Counted from the stretch's first letter, positions 8,601 to 14,536 are shown. The stretch is 46,505 nucleotides of DNA from Bacteroidaceae bacterium (GCA_017960985.1 JAGCYD010000050.1:1-46505), one strand, 5' to 3'. Numbers and translations: made by a program. Notes: generated by a model from the letters alone, not told the origin.

Positions 8601-9407
8601 CTGAAGGCTGGCTTCACGAACTATGTAATGGTTGACATCGTTGATGCTGCTGATGAGGACAATCCACAGGATGCTTCCTTCGTCATCATGAACCCCGACT
8701 ACGACAATGTCAATGCTGACAAGTGGACCACAGCAGACTCACCTGCCTTCGGCAATGGTGCTGCTGAGTTCTACAACAAGACCTTCCGTCTGTCACAGAC
8801 CATCTACGGTCTGCCCGCTGGTTGGTATGTACTGGGTGTTAAGGGATACTACCGCTTCGGTAATCCTGGCCGTGTACAGAACGAAATCGATGCTGTTACC
8901 AGTCTGGACGACATGAAGAAGGTAACCCTGTTCGCAGGTGCTACTTCTACTCCGTTCCTGCTCATTCAGGATCCTGAGAACATGCCTGCCTTCTCTGCAT
9001 ACAATGCAGGTACTGAAGATGGTACCTCTCTGCTGACCGTCAACAAGGGTCAGCCCGACGAGGAGAACTTCCGCGTGCCCAACAACATGGAGAAGGGTGC
9101 TGCTGCATTCGATAACGATATCTACCAGAACTACTTGCTCTTCCAGGTGGAGAACGATGGTGACAATGTAGAAATCGGTATCGAGAAGACTGAGGCTATT
9201 GCCGAAGACTGGACCATGTTCGATACTTGGACACTGGATTATCTGGGTACTGCTCAGCCAACCGACGATCCTACAACGGCTATCCAGAGCATCGAAACCG
9301 CTCCCGTTGCTGCTAATGCTGCTATCTACAACCTCGCTGGCCAGCGTGTTAGCAAGGCTGTCAAGGGCATCTACATCATCAACGGCAAGAAGGTTGTGAT
9401 TAAGTAA
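5646..9407 (+). CDS. Giant secreted modular protein with WxxHAA module, jelly-roll-like repeats and C-terminal sorting-like tail
   Basis: 1253 residues with a signal peptide (about 1-20). Residues 41-225 form a module with WGSHAAM, DYNNQNGWG and YVLGWDP; the CotH protein at 30123 has the same landmarks. Helical linkers rich in Ala and Glu alternate with three jelly-roll/galactose-binding-like modules, opening near NPQDATFMLENP, ITILIENAGFS and NPQDASFVIMNP. Each has the LSQTI...MPAGLYTL pattern typical of carbohydrate-binding folds. The C-terminus (AIYNLAGQRVSKAVKGIYII then NGKKVVIK) resembles the type A sorting tail of the type IX secretion system. No catalytic motif is recognised. It stands alone between its own promoter and terminator. 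A surface-anchored glycan-binding role is inference. Confidence 0.85.
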   Translation: MRNKLLSFLGMVLLTISANASVEGWNDPSYTTTQDFGEDGYSAILHLVGKDVFLTAGGTWGSHAAMTPDLSKAFLYAFYLQANGGYNLVSDQAAATQKLGRQSEKDLYTDYNNQNGWGLYYTLTQLQNGNWQISTFEDDPYYGSALYADWEDMPEDSPEEIEAKEAQHLKYLQAQYVLGWDPTNEDSFQGSATEVMYEDDGVTPKNVNILMLDPTRDDIYAEWDFVDELSYLAYVYQGKIIALIEEIIAEGLEAYGANYEDYHDAYDSGDIDQIVEAYDELAAVVSEAKQAKAFSEASETNPQDATFMLENPAFDAGNISGWTCTFVSGQNANNVGYQQGGNGYINGDIKVWKFIEAWANQAFNPNVTYRTIGDGKLSQTIVNMPQGKYKFTCDCIAVQQDGASDPVTGVELFAIGGTLDVFTNLSTGNGVPEHFELTFVNTGGDVEIGLRTNNATANWIAADNFTLTYYGPVTDDPQKVILDGAISTYESTYPDLTEVYAYSETKTAFSEALADAKAVSADDESTSDDYTAAKEALDAAATALTSSVNEYTSFKAYIDGTLTAKIADVSEFGWATLANTLADYKTSLNRAYNEGTYSSEDIAGVSAQVTTLIGEYISTNCKEGDDITILIENAGFSAAQTWNGWTKTNYDGTGNISAGNHRWGGQNVKYPAGFVLEGNETVTEEFTADDGCVEIWRGAFKYSQTISQMPAGLYTLSCKGFWRNEDNQADVTAAANAPELFAIYDKDGVEQVQTQKFTNIFRDCTDAMLYNGGSANGTMAYGGGTGQEQDKNEAAPANGKYYPNGMCGASAHFAAGGYKQEFNFVLTTVTDVTIGARSQGANYWTLFDDFQLVYQGNGAAAYYGIIQNLMEEAANIRDNSDATYVESAYDELQAAYQAGSDALSGGTSEDCMAAVAQLQAAIANGEAAAVKVQEMNAFIEELTDELMTLVSSSDTDLQDKIDEVTSARDNFEIADLAAIDQYIEELKAGFTNYVMVDIVDAADEDNPQDASFVIMNPDYDNVNADKWTTADSPAFGNGAAEFYNKTFRLSQTIYGLPAGWYVLGVKGYYRFGNPGRVQNEIDAVTSLDDMKKVTLFAGATSTPFLLIQDPENMPAFSAYNAGTEDGTSLLTVNKGQPDEENFRVPNNMEKGAAAFDNDIYQNYLLFQVENDGDNVEIGIEKTEAIAEDWTMFDTWTLDYLGTAQPTDDPTTAIQSIETAPVAANAAIYNLAGQRVSKAVKGIYIINGKKVVIK

Positions 9408-9423
9408 ACACCCCTCCTACCCT

Positions 9424-9436
9424 CCCCTTAAAGGGG
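9424..9436. repeat. Short GC-rich palindrome CCCCTTAAAGGGG
   Basis: Perfect 6-bp arms around one base, inside a CT-rich tract just after the secreted-protein stop. It resembles the stems of the REP-like pair at 10491-10567. The CTCCCTCCCTTCGGAGCGTATGA stretch at about 9501-9523 echoes the edge of that same element (key shared part: CGGAGCG...CGTATGA). Confidence 0.45.
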
Positions 9437-9456
9437 AAGAATAGGAATCCTGATAA

Positions 9457-9492
9457 GAACCCCCACTGCGATTGCAATGGGGGTTCTTTTTT
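9457..9492 (+). terminator. Rho-independent terminator of the 5646 gene
   Basis: The stem GAACCCCCA... pairs with ...TGGGGGTTC across an AT-rich loop and is followed at once by TTTTTT, 50 nt after the stop codon. Confidence 0.88.
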
Positions 9493-9523
9493 ATATTATA
9501 CTCCCTCCCTTCGGAGCGTATGA

Positions 9524-9566
9524 CAAAAAAACAAGCATCCTCCCACTCTAAACAGAGCGGGAGGAT
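9524..9566 (-). terminator. Rho-independent terminator downstream of tRNA-Leu
   Basis: On the minus strand, ATCCTCCC pairs with GGGAGGAT (9537-9544 and 9559-9566), followed by GCTTGTTTTTTTG. It lies just past the tRNA 3' end. Confidence 0.82.
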
Positions 9567-9573
9567 TACTTTG

Positions 9574-9657
9574 TGCCCGGAACGGGACTCGAACCCGTAC
9601 GGCTGTTAGGCCAAGGGATTTTAAGTCCCTCGTGTCTACCAATTCCACCATCTGGGC
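9574..9657 (-). tRNA. tRNA-Leu (anticodon TAA)
   Basis: 84 nt, type II tRNA. Read on the minus strand: acceptor GCCCAGA, D-arm GGTGGAATTGGTAGACA, anticodon stem AGGGA/TCCCT around loop CTTAAAA (anticodon TAA, reads UUA), a long variable arm with GGC/GCC stem, T-arm ACGGG-TTCGAGT-CCCGT, acceptor TCCGGGC and discriminator A. The fifth acceptor pair is A with C, a mismatch. CCA is not encoded. It has its own -7 box and terminator. Confidence 0.95.
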
Positions 9658-9671
9658 AGCCTAATTGGTTG

Positions 9672-9679
9672 CAAAGATA
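9672..9679 (-). promoter_or_regulatory. -7 box (TATCTTTG) for tRNA-Leu
   Basis: Minus-strand TATCTTTG lies 14 nt upstream of the mature tRNA 5' end, leaving a very short precursor leader. Confidence 0.6.
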
Positions 9680-9749
9680 CGGAATAAAATTGAAAATTAG
9701 CCCTTGACGGCAGAAAAATATTTCTTCCCGAGCGGGACGGGAACTAGAC

Positions 9750-9853
9750 CTGCGCAGGTTGGAGGTCAAAGCTGCGCAGGTTGGAGGTCAAACCCCGGCA
9801 GGTTGGAGGTTAAACCTGGGCAGGTTGAGGGTCAAACCTGGGCAGGTTGGAAG
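9750..9853. repeat. 22-bp tandem repeat array, about 4.7 copies
   Basis: Units begin at 9750, 9772, 9794, 9816 and 9838 (the last partial). The shared core is GCAGGTTGGAGGTCAAA, with the 5' end varying (CTGCG, CCCGG, CTGGG). There are no unique spacers, so it is not a CRISPR. It sits between the stop of the lipoprotein gene at 9864 and the tRNA-Leu promoter. Confidence 0.9.
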
Positions 9854-9863
9854 CCCTCTAAAG

Positions 9864-10445
9864 TCAGTTGTTGATAGAAAGCGTGTTGCCGTTGAAATAG
9901 ACGCGGTAACGGAAAAGCGGCTTACCCGCATCGCCACTGCTCACCTGCCCCGTGTTGTTCAGGTTGTAGGTGCGATTACAAGAGGGACATTGGGCATAGC
10001 CCGACTCCATCAGGGTCATGCGCTTGGTCGTGCTGAAGTTGTCGTAACAGTTGCGGCAGGCCAGGTCGTAGCAGGTGACCACGGGCTCGGACTCGCCCAT
10101 CTCGGGAATGTTGGGCAGTCCGACAATAAAACCCGAGAGGCCCATGTCGTAGCCTTTATAGTTGTCCAGTTTGGACAGAGGCCAGGGGGTGCTGCCCTGC
10201 GGATTGGCGAAAGAGGCATATACCCAGGTGTAACCGTCGATTTCCTTGGTAAATGTCGTGATGGTGCACCATTGGCCCATCGACTTGCACGAGGTGTTCA
10301 ACTGCGAGATGCTGGTTACGGGGCTGAAGGTGAACCGGGCGGGCAAGTTGCAGTATTTGTTGCTCACCAGGTCGTTGTCGCAGGAGGAGAAGAAGAGAAA
10401 TATAGAAAGGAGAAACGAGAAAAGGAGATAGGTTCTTTTTTTCAT
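9864..10445 (-). CDS. Rieske-fold-like lipoprotein with four cysteines in place of Cys/His ligands
   Basis: 193 residues from an internal ATG at 10445, preceded on the minus strand by GGGGGAGGGAGT, a purine-rich ribosome-binding-like tract. A signal peptide ends in FFSSC, with Cys22 as lipid anchor and acidic DND after it. The C-terminal part (about 125-190) follows the Rieske pattern: CPSCNRTYNLNNTGQV, then GKPLFRYRVYFNGNTLSI, echoing CPCHGSxFdl...GpA..pL..y.v. The metal positions are C130-x2-C133 and C153-x2-C156, so both usual histidines are cysteines. That could bind zinc or iron, or only keep the fold. The frame is continuous with the DUF559 nuclease upstream. A redox role is not shown. 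Confidence 0.75.
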   Translation of the reverse strand: MKKRTYLLFSFLLSIFLFFSSCDNDLVSNKYCNLPARFTFSPVTSISQLNTSCKSMGQWCTITTFTKEIDGYTWVYASFANPQGSTPWPLSKLDNYKGYDMGLSGFIVGLPNIPEMGESEPVVTCYDLACRNCYDNFSTTKRMTLMESGYAQCPSCNRTYNLNNTGQVSSGDAGKPLFRYRVYFNGNTLSINN

Positions 10446-10967
10446 ACTCCCTCCCCCTTCGATTTCATACTCCTCCGCCCTTTCGGGCACCTCCCCTACC
10501 TTAGGGGAGGAGTTTTGTCCAGTCTTAGGGGGAGAGTTTACAGGTTCCCCCTCTAAGGTAGAGGGGGTGGCGCGGAGCGACGGGGGCGTATGAAAGAACT
10601 CCGAGAACTCGATAATACTATTTACTATCACTTGAGGCTGCTCAAATACAATTCGATTCTCAAAACGAAGAGTCTCTATCTGATACACCTCACGCAATTC
10701 TTCATCACGCAGGTAATCCCTTCCTGCTGCCATGGCATTATCATGTACGGCTCCATCTAATTCAATGGCCAAACGAAGAGATGGACAATAAAAGTCGAGT
10801 ACATGTTCTCCGACACTATACTGCCGCCGAAAGAGCAAACCGCTGATTTGTTTCCCTTTCAACATTTTCCATAACATTGCCTCAGCAGATGTTCCCTTTG
10901 TCCGAAGTTCACGCCTAATGCCCTTGAGGGAAGGTTTGTTATAGTCTTGTGTGGGATTCATACTCAT
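9864..10967 (-). CDS. DUF559 endonuclease-like ORF running in frame into the lipoprotein
   Basis: Open frame of 367 codons. Residues about 8-126 (10590-10946) are a DUF559 domain, a PD-(D/E)xK / very-short-patch-repair-like nuclease fold: Glu29 in SAEAMLW, FRRQYSVGEHVLDFYCP with Asp58, and IELDG with Glu69 and Asp71. Residues about 127-174 are low-complexity translation of a GC-rich palindromic repeat. From Met175 the frame is the separate lipoprotein, whose buried signal peptide argues against one fused product. No stop codon separates them. The start overlaps the argH stop by 4 nt (ATGA). DUF559 proteins are predicted nucleases with poorly known roles. Confidence 0.6.
   Translation of the reverse strand: MSMNPTQDYNKPSLKGIRRELRTKGTSAEAMLWKMLKGKQISGLLFRRQYSVGEHVLDFYCPSLRLAIELDGAVHDNAMAAGRDYLRDEELREVYQIETLRFENRIVFEQPQVIVNSIIEFSEFFHTPPSLRATPSTLEGEPVNSPPKTGQNSSPKVGEVPERAEEYEIEGGGSMKKRTYLLFSFLLSIFLFFSSCDNDLVSNKYCNLPARFTFSPVTSISQLNTSCKSMGQWCTITTFTKEIDGYTWVYASFANPQGSTPWPLSKLDNYKGYDMGLSGFIVGLPNIPEMGESEPVVTCYDLACRNCYDNFSTTKRMTLMESGYAQCPSCNRTYNLNNTGQVSSGDAGKPLFRYRVYFNGNTLSINN
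10477..10590. repeat. REP-like pair of GC-rich palindromes in opposite orientation
   Basis: CTCCCCTA-CCT-TAGGGGAG (10491-10509) and CCCCCTCTA-AGG-TAGAGGGGG (10547-10567) are stems with complementary 3-nt loops, so they are one motif in two orientations, 37 bp apart. A smaller hairpin, GCCC-TTTC-GGGC, is at 10477-10488, and a CGCGGAGCGACGGGGGCG tail is at 10571-10588. The element lies within the open frame that links the DUF559 domain and the lipoprotein. Confidence 0.75.
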
Positions 10968-12301
10968 CCCTTCAGCAAGTTGCGCTCAGCAGAGAGGGCG
11001 CGCTCGAAGCCGAAGCCATCCCATACCTGCTGCATAAGGGCAGAAATCTGGGCCGTACAGAGATTGCCGACAGAACCCTCGTGGGTGTGATGCACCTCCT
11101 TACAGGGCTGGAACTGGCCTGCCTCGATATCCATCCCCACCTTTCGGTAAGCATCGCGGAAAGGCATGCCCTCGGTGGTCAGGCGGTTCACTTCCTCGAC
11201 ACTGAACATCAGGTCGTAGCGCGAATCGTCGAGGATATGCTCGTTTACTTGTATCTTTCGGATGATATAGGCTGCCATCTGCAGACAGTCGCGCAACTCG
11301 GCAAAGGCAGGCAGGAACACCTCCTTGATAATCTGCAAGTCGCGGAAATATCCACTGGGCAGGTTGTTCATAATGAGTGTTATCTGGTTGGGAAGTGCCT
11401 GCAGTTTGTTACACTCGGCACGCGTCAGTTCAAACACATCGGGATTCTTCTTGTGCGGCATGATGCTGCTGCCCGTGGTGCACTCCTTCGGGAGGGTGAC
11501 AAAGGCGAAGTTCTGACTGTTGAACAGACAGGCATCGAAGGCCAGTTTCGACAAAGTTCCGGCAATGCCCGCCAAGGCAAAGGCCACATTACGCTCGGTC
11601 TTGCCACGACCCATCTGGGCATAGACCACATTATAGTCCATCGAATCGAAGCCCAACAAGTCGGTCGTCATCTGACGGTTGAGGGGGAAACTGCTGCCAT
11701 AGCCGGCTGCCGACCCCAACGGATTGCGGTTGGTGATACGATAGGCAGCCTGCAAGAGCATCAGGTCATCAACCAGTCCCTCGGCATACGCCCCGAACCA
11801 CAGCCCGAAACTGGAGGGCATGGCCACCTGCAGGTGGGTATAGCCCGGCATGAGCACATCCTTGTAGCGCTCGCTCTGGCCCTGCAACTCCTCGAATAGC
11901 ACACGAACATCCTCGGCCACAAGCCGAATCTGCTCGCGGGTATAGAGTTTCAAATCAACCAGCACCTGGTCGTTGCGGCTACGACCCGAATGTATCTTCT
12001 TGCCCATATCGCCCAGACGACGGGTAAGCATGAGTTCCACCTGTGAATGTACATCCTCGATACCCTCCTCTATCTCGAAACGACCTGCTTCGGCCTCGGC
12101 ATAGATGTTCCGCAGTTCGCGAAGCAAGGCATCGAGTTCGTTCTTTTCCAACAGCCCCACGCTCTCAAGCATGGTGATATGCGCCATCGAGCCGAGCACA
12201 TCGTGCTTGGCCAGATAGAGATCCAACTCGCGGTCGCGACCGACCGTGAAACGGGCTATCTCTTCGTTGATATCGTAACCTTTGTCCCAGAGTTTTTTCA
12301 T
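10964..12301 (-). CDS. argH: Argininosuccinate lyase
   Basis: 445 residues. It cleaves argininosuccinate to arginine and fumarate, the last step of arginine synthesis. The fumarase/aspartase-superfamily signature GSSIMPHKKNPD is complete and carries the catalytic Ser loop. HSGRSRNDQV and PGYTHLQVAMP are the other conserved blocks, and length is normal for Bacteroidetes. The start MKKLWDKG is 10 nt from the edge of a repeat, so the ribosome-binding region is made largely of the left arm of the 12311-12849 cassette. It is transcribed in the pyrE / SRPBCC direction and probably belongs to that operon. Its stop overlaps the DUF559 start. Confidence 0.96.
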   Translation of the reverse strand: MKKLWDKGYDINEEIARFTVGRDRELDLYLAKHDVLGSMAHITMLESVGLLEKNELDALLRELRNIYAEAEAGRFEIEEGIEDVHSQVELMLTRRLGDMGKKIHSGRSRNDQVLVDLKLYTREQIRLVAEDVRVLFEELQGQSERYKDVLMPGYTHLQVAMPSSFGLWFGAYAEGLVDDLMLLQAAYRITNRNPLGSAAGYGSSFPLNRQMTTDLLGFDSMDYNVVYAQMGRGKTERNVAFALAGIAGTLSKLAFDACLFNSQNFAFVTLPKECTTGSSIMPHKKNPDVFELTRAECNKLQALPNQITLIMNNLPSGYFRDLQIIKEVFLPAFAELRDCLQMAAYIIRKIQVNEHILDDSRYDLMFSVEEVNRLTTEGMPFRDAYRKVGMDIEAGQFQPCKEVHHTHEGSVGNLCTAQISALMQQVWDGFGFERALSAERNLLKG

Positions 12302-12328
12302 ATTCGTTATAGGTGATAGGTTATAGGT

Positions 12329-12376
12329 GATAGGTGACTTTTAGTATAGGTGACTTTTAGTATAGGTGACTTTTAG
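12329..12376. repeat. Three tandem 16-bp repeats (TATAGGTGACTTTTAG)
   Basis: Copies at 12329-12344 (first base differs), 12345-12360 and 12361-12376. The last one supplies the TAA stop codon of the four-helix-bundle gene (12373-12375). The first is the inner end of the left inverted-repeat arm. Confidence 0.9.
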
Positions 12377-12750
12377 ATTTGCTGCTTAAGGCTTTCCTTG
12401 CGTATAGAATATAGTTTTGAAAGGATCATTGCTATCTCTCCAATATCACTTTTCAGTTTATAGAATGTTGGTTCTGAAATGTAACCTAAATCAAATGAAA
12501 CTTGTAACTGACTATATGCTTCCATTAATGAGCCATATGCTATCTCTATAAAATGCGCCTGTTCTCGTAAAGAAAAACGCCCCATACCTTCTGCCACATT
12601 TGATGTAACAGAGACGACCGAACGGCGTAATTGATTCGAAAGTGCATGTTTCTCCTCTTCTGGAAAAAGTGGGAACAAAGCATATACATCACGCACCAAT
12701 TGGCGTGCTTTCTGGTAAACCTTCAAATCTTCAAATCCAAAAGGATTCAT
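12373..12750 (-). CDS. Four-helix-bundle protein (23S rRNA intervening-sequence / bAvd-like family)
   Basis: 125 residues matching the four-helix-bundle family first seen encoded in 23S rRNA intervening sequences and related to the Avd accessory protein of diversity-generating retroelements. Conserved features: FEDLKVYQKARQLVRDVY at the start, then LSNQLRRSVVSVTSNVAEG, then the FIEIAYGSLMEAYSQL helix. Avd homologues form pentamers and bind nucleic acid, but no reverse transcriptase or variable-repeat target is in this window. A near -7 box (TACCTTTTG, one base too long) overlaps the right repeat arm. The gene sits inside inverted repeats, which suggests insertion into the pyrimidine/arginine operon. 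Function is unknown. Confidence 0.88.
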   Translation of the reverse strand: MNPFGFEDLKVYQKARQLVRDVYALFPLFPEEEKHALSNQLRRSVVSVTSNVAEGMGRFSLREQAHFIEIAYGSLMEAYSQLQVSFDLGYISEPTFYKLKSDIGEIAMILSKLYSIRKESLKQQI

Positions 12751-12852
12751 TGCTTTTAGCAGTTGTTAATATATTGAATAAAGCATTTGCTTTTTGTAGA
12801 ATGAAATGGCAAAAGGTAAAAGTCACCTCTAACCTATAACCTCTCACCTCTC

Positions 12853-13335
12853 TCAATAAGGCAACATCGCCAGCATGTCGGCAAAACGCTCCACACCATC
12901 CTGCAACTTACCCTTGAGCATCTGCTTGAGGAAGAAATTGAGGTCGGCGCCGAGGGTAACCTTCATAGCACACTGTGTATCATTGGCGGGCAACAACTGA
13001 ATCCACAGGGTTGCCGCTACGGGAGAGTTCTCCGTAACGAACTTCACCAACTTGGGATCTTCGCGCTCGACAATACGCAACGAGACATTGCCCACAGGGC
13101 CAGCGTCCACCATAGCGCTGTCGCGGTCGAACTGCATCTTACTCACGATTTCGCGCAAACGGGCCAACTGGTCATCGTTGGCCTTGTCGCCCACCTGTTG
13201 ACGGATTGCCTCGGTGAAGGAGGGATCGGAAAGACGCTCCTGTATTGAAGAAAGGTTGGTCAGGTCGGACAACTTGGCATAGACACTCCCGACGGGAGCG
13301 AATATCTTCTTTACTGAACTTTCGTACTTGGTCAT
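12853..13335 (-). CDS. SRPBCC-fold protein (START/polyketide-cyclase-like)
   Basis: 160 residues with no signal peptide. The pattern is that of a small helix-grip lipid-binding fold: an opening strand (YESSVKKIF, then VYAKLSDLTNL), a middle strand pair (GNVSLRIVEREDPKLVKFV) and a long C-terminal helix (LNFFLKQMLKGKLQDGVERF). No catalytic residue can be named. It starts 3 nt after the pyrE stop, so translation is coupled, and its stop abuts the right arm of the inverted-repeat cassette. Proteins of this type next to pyrE are familiar in Bacteroidales; ligand and role are unknown. Confidence 0.75.
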   Translation of the reverse strand: MTKYESSVKKIFAPVGSVYAKLSDLTNLSSIQERLSDPSFTEAIRQQVGDKANDDQLARLREIVSKMQFDRDSAMVDAGPVGNVSLRIVEREDPKLVKFVTENSPVAATLWIQLLPANDTQCAMKVTLGADLNFFLKQMLKGKLQDGVERFADMLAMLPY

Positions 13336-13338
13336 GGC

Positions 13339-13971
13339 TTACTTCTTCCAGTTGGAGGGGTTCTTCCGCCATTCGTTCAACACCTTTATGTCTGCCTTAT
13401 CGATGTAACCGATACGCACGGCCTCCTCGACAACAGCCTCATAATTGGTCAGTGTTACCAGCGTAACCTTAGCCTCCTTGAATGCCTTTTCTGCTTCGGC
13501 AAAGCCATAGGTATAGGCTGCCACCATGCCGATAACCTCGCAACCATTGTTGCGAATGGCCTCGACGGCTTTCAGACTGCTACCACCCGTGCTGATAAGG
13601 TCCTCGATAACCACCACGCGCATGCCGGGTTTCAACTCACCTTCGATGAGGTTCTCCAGACCGTGGTCCTTGGGTTTCGAACGCACATAGGCAAACGGCA
13701 AGGAAAGGGCGTCGGCCACCATCGCTCCCTGAGGGATAGCACCTGTGGCAACGCCGGCAATGGCATCCACCTCGGGAAAACGCTCCATAATAATGCGCGC
13801 CGTTTCCATCTTTACGAAACTGCGCAAATCAGGATAGGAAAGGGTCTTGCGGTTATCACAATAGAAAGGCGACTTCCAACCCGAAGCCCAGGTGAAAGGA
13901 TTGTTGGGCTGCAATTTAATCGCCTTGATGTTGAGCAGCTTGGCTGCAAATATTTGCTCTAAAGTCTTCAT
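13339..13971 (-). CDS. pyrE: Orotate phosphoribosyltransferase
   Basis: 210 residues. It joins orotate and PRPP to make orotidine 5'-phosphate in pyrimidine synthesis. The PRPP-binding motif VVVIEDLISTGGSS is intact. The catalytic-loop lysines are in SKPKDHG, and the orotate-binding N-terminal WASGWKSPFYCDNR is typical. The start MKTLEQIF was chosen because the frame extension to 14001 would run into the -7 box. A TACCTTTG box lies 30 nt upstream of the ATG. It heads an operon with the SRPBCC gene, the four-helix cassette, argH and the DUF559/lipoprotein frame. Confidence 0.96.
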   Translation of the reverse strand: MKTLEQIFAAKLLNIKAIKLQPNNPFTWASGWKSPFYCDNRKTLSYPDLRSFVKMETARIIMERFPEVDAIAGVATGAIPQGAMVADALSLPFAYVRSKPKDHGLENLIEGELKPGMRVVVIEDLISTGGSSLKAVEAIRNNGCEVIGMVAAYTYGFAEAEKAFKEAKVTLVTLTNYEAVVEEAVRIGYIDKADIKVLNEWRKNPSNWKK

Positions 13972-14000
13972 AATGAATATATATTTGTGTCCTTTGGGCA

Positions 14001-14008
14001 CAAAGGTA
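14001..14008 (-). promoter_or_regulatory. -7 box (TACCTTTG) for pyrE operon
   Basis: Exact minus-strand match with 29 nt between box and ATG. No good -33 TTTG is visible 20 nt further upstream. Confidence 0.6.
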
Positions 14009-14047
14009 CGAATTTCTTGCGACTTAACGGCGATAATGGTTTACGAA

Positions 14048-14536
14048 TTACGCATTATCGTCAAAATCGTCGGTTCCGTTGAGACACTGTCGAATCAAGG
14101 ACATCTCAAAACCACGACCGAGCAGGAAACGAATCAGTTTGCCGTTGCGCTCGTAAGCAGACGAGGCCTTGATGGAAGGAAGTTTGGTGGCAGCCGTCTT
14201 TCGCAGCAGTTCGGCATATTCATCTTCGGGCAATTCGCGGAGTGCTGCCTCGCTGTCTGCCCCATTCACGCCTAACAGGCGCAACGACTGGGCAATCTTC
14301 ACACGCCCCCAATGGTTGTAACGCATCTTGTCGAGAGCATAGGCACGACAGAAGCGGGCTTCGTCGATATAACCCTCGCGAATCAGGTAGGCAATGATAC
14401 GCGCCTGTGCTTCGGAAGACTGTCCCCACCGGGCGAGTTTCTCCTCCACCTCGCTCACACAACATTCACGGGCACTACACAAGGCTGCCACACGCTGCAA
14501 GGCGACCTTCTCTTCCATGGGTTTCGGGGTCTTCAT
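14048..14536 (-). CDS. recX: RecX-family regulatory protein
   Basis: 162 residues, all-helical tandem-repeat protein that binds RecA and modulates its filament. Typical blocks: VALQRVAALCSARECCVSEVEEKL (as a block near the N-terminus), LIREGYIDEARFCRAYALDKMRYNHWGRVKI, and a final helix with LIRFLLGRGFEMSLIRQCL. The start MKTPKPMEEK at 14536 overlaps the prmC stop by 4 nt (ATGA), so I prefer it to the ATG three codons upstream. Co-transcription with prmC follows from this overlap. No recA is in the window. Confidence 0.9.
   Translation of the reverse strand: MKTPKPMEEKVALQRVAALCSARECCVSEVEEKLARWGQSSEAQARIIAYLIREGYIDEARFCRAYALDKMRYNHWGRVKIAQSLRLLGVNGADSEAALRELPEDEYAELLRKTAATKLPSIKASSAYERNGKLIRFLLGRGFEMSLIRQCLNGTDDFDDNA

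Larger units (their letters stand above)
12311..12849. mobile_element. Inverted-repeat-bounded cassette carrying a four-helix-bundle gene
   Basis: Arms at 12311-12343 and 12817-12849 are inverted copies matching at about 30 of 33 positions (core GGTTATAGGT and AGAGGTGACTTTTA or ATAGGTGACTTTTA). The only gene between them is the four-helix-bundle protein. The cassette splits the gap between the SRPBCC gene and argH. No transposase is encoded and no clear target-site duplication was found, so any movement would need help in trans. That it is mobile is inference. Confidence 0.5.

Noticed and set aside
9750-9853. CRISPR array
   Set aside because: Units are contiguous with no unique spacers, the period is 22 bp, and no cas gene is near. 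The same holds for 37376-37463.
9759-10556. 265-codon plus-strand frame across the 22-bp array and the lipoprotein gene
   Set aside because: Its first residues are only translated repeat (AAQVGGQTPAGW) and the rest is antisense to the Rieske-like lipoprotein. No leader or known motif.
12373-12750. Diversity-generating retroelement
   Set aside because: The four-helix-bundle protein resembles Avd, but no reverse transcriptase and no template/variable repeat pair are present in the window.
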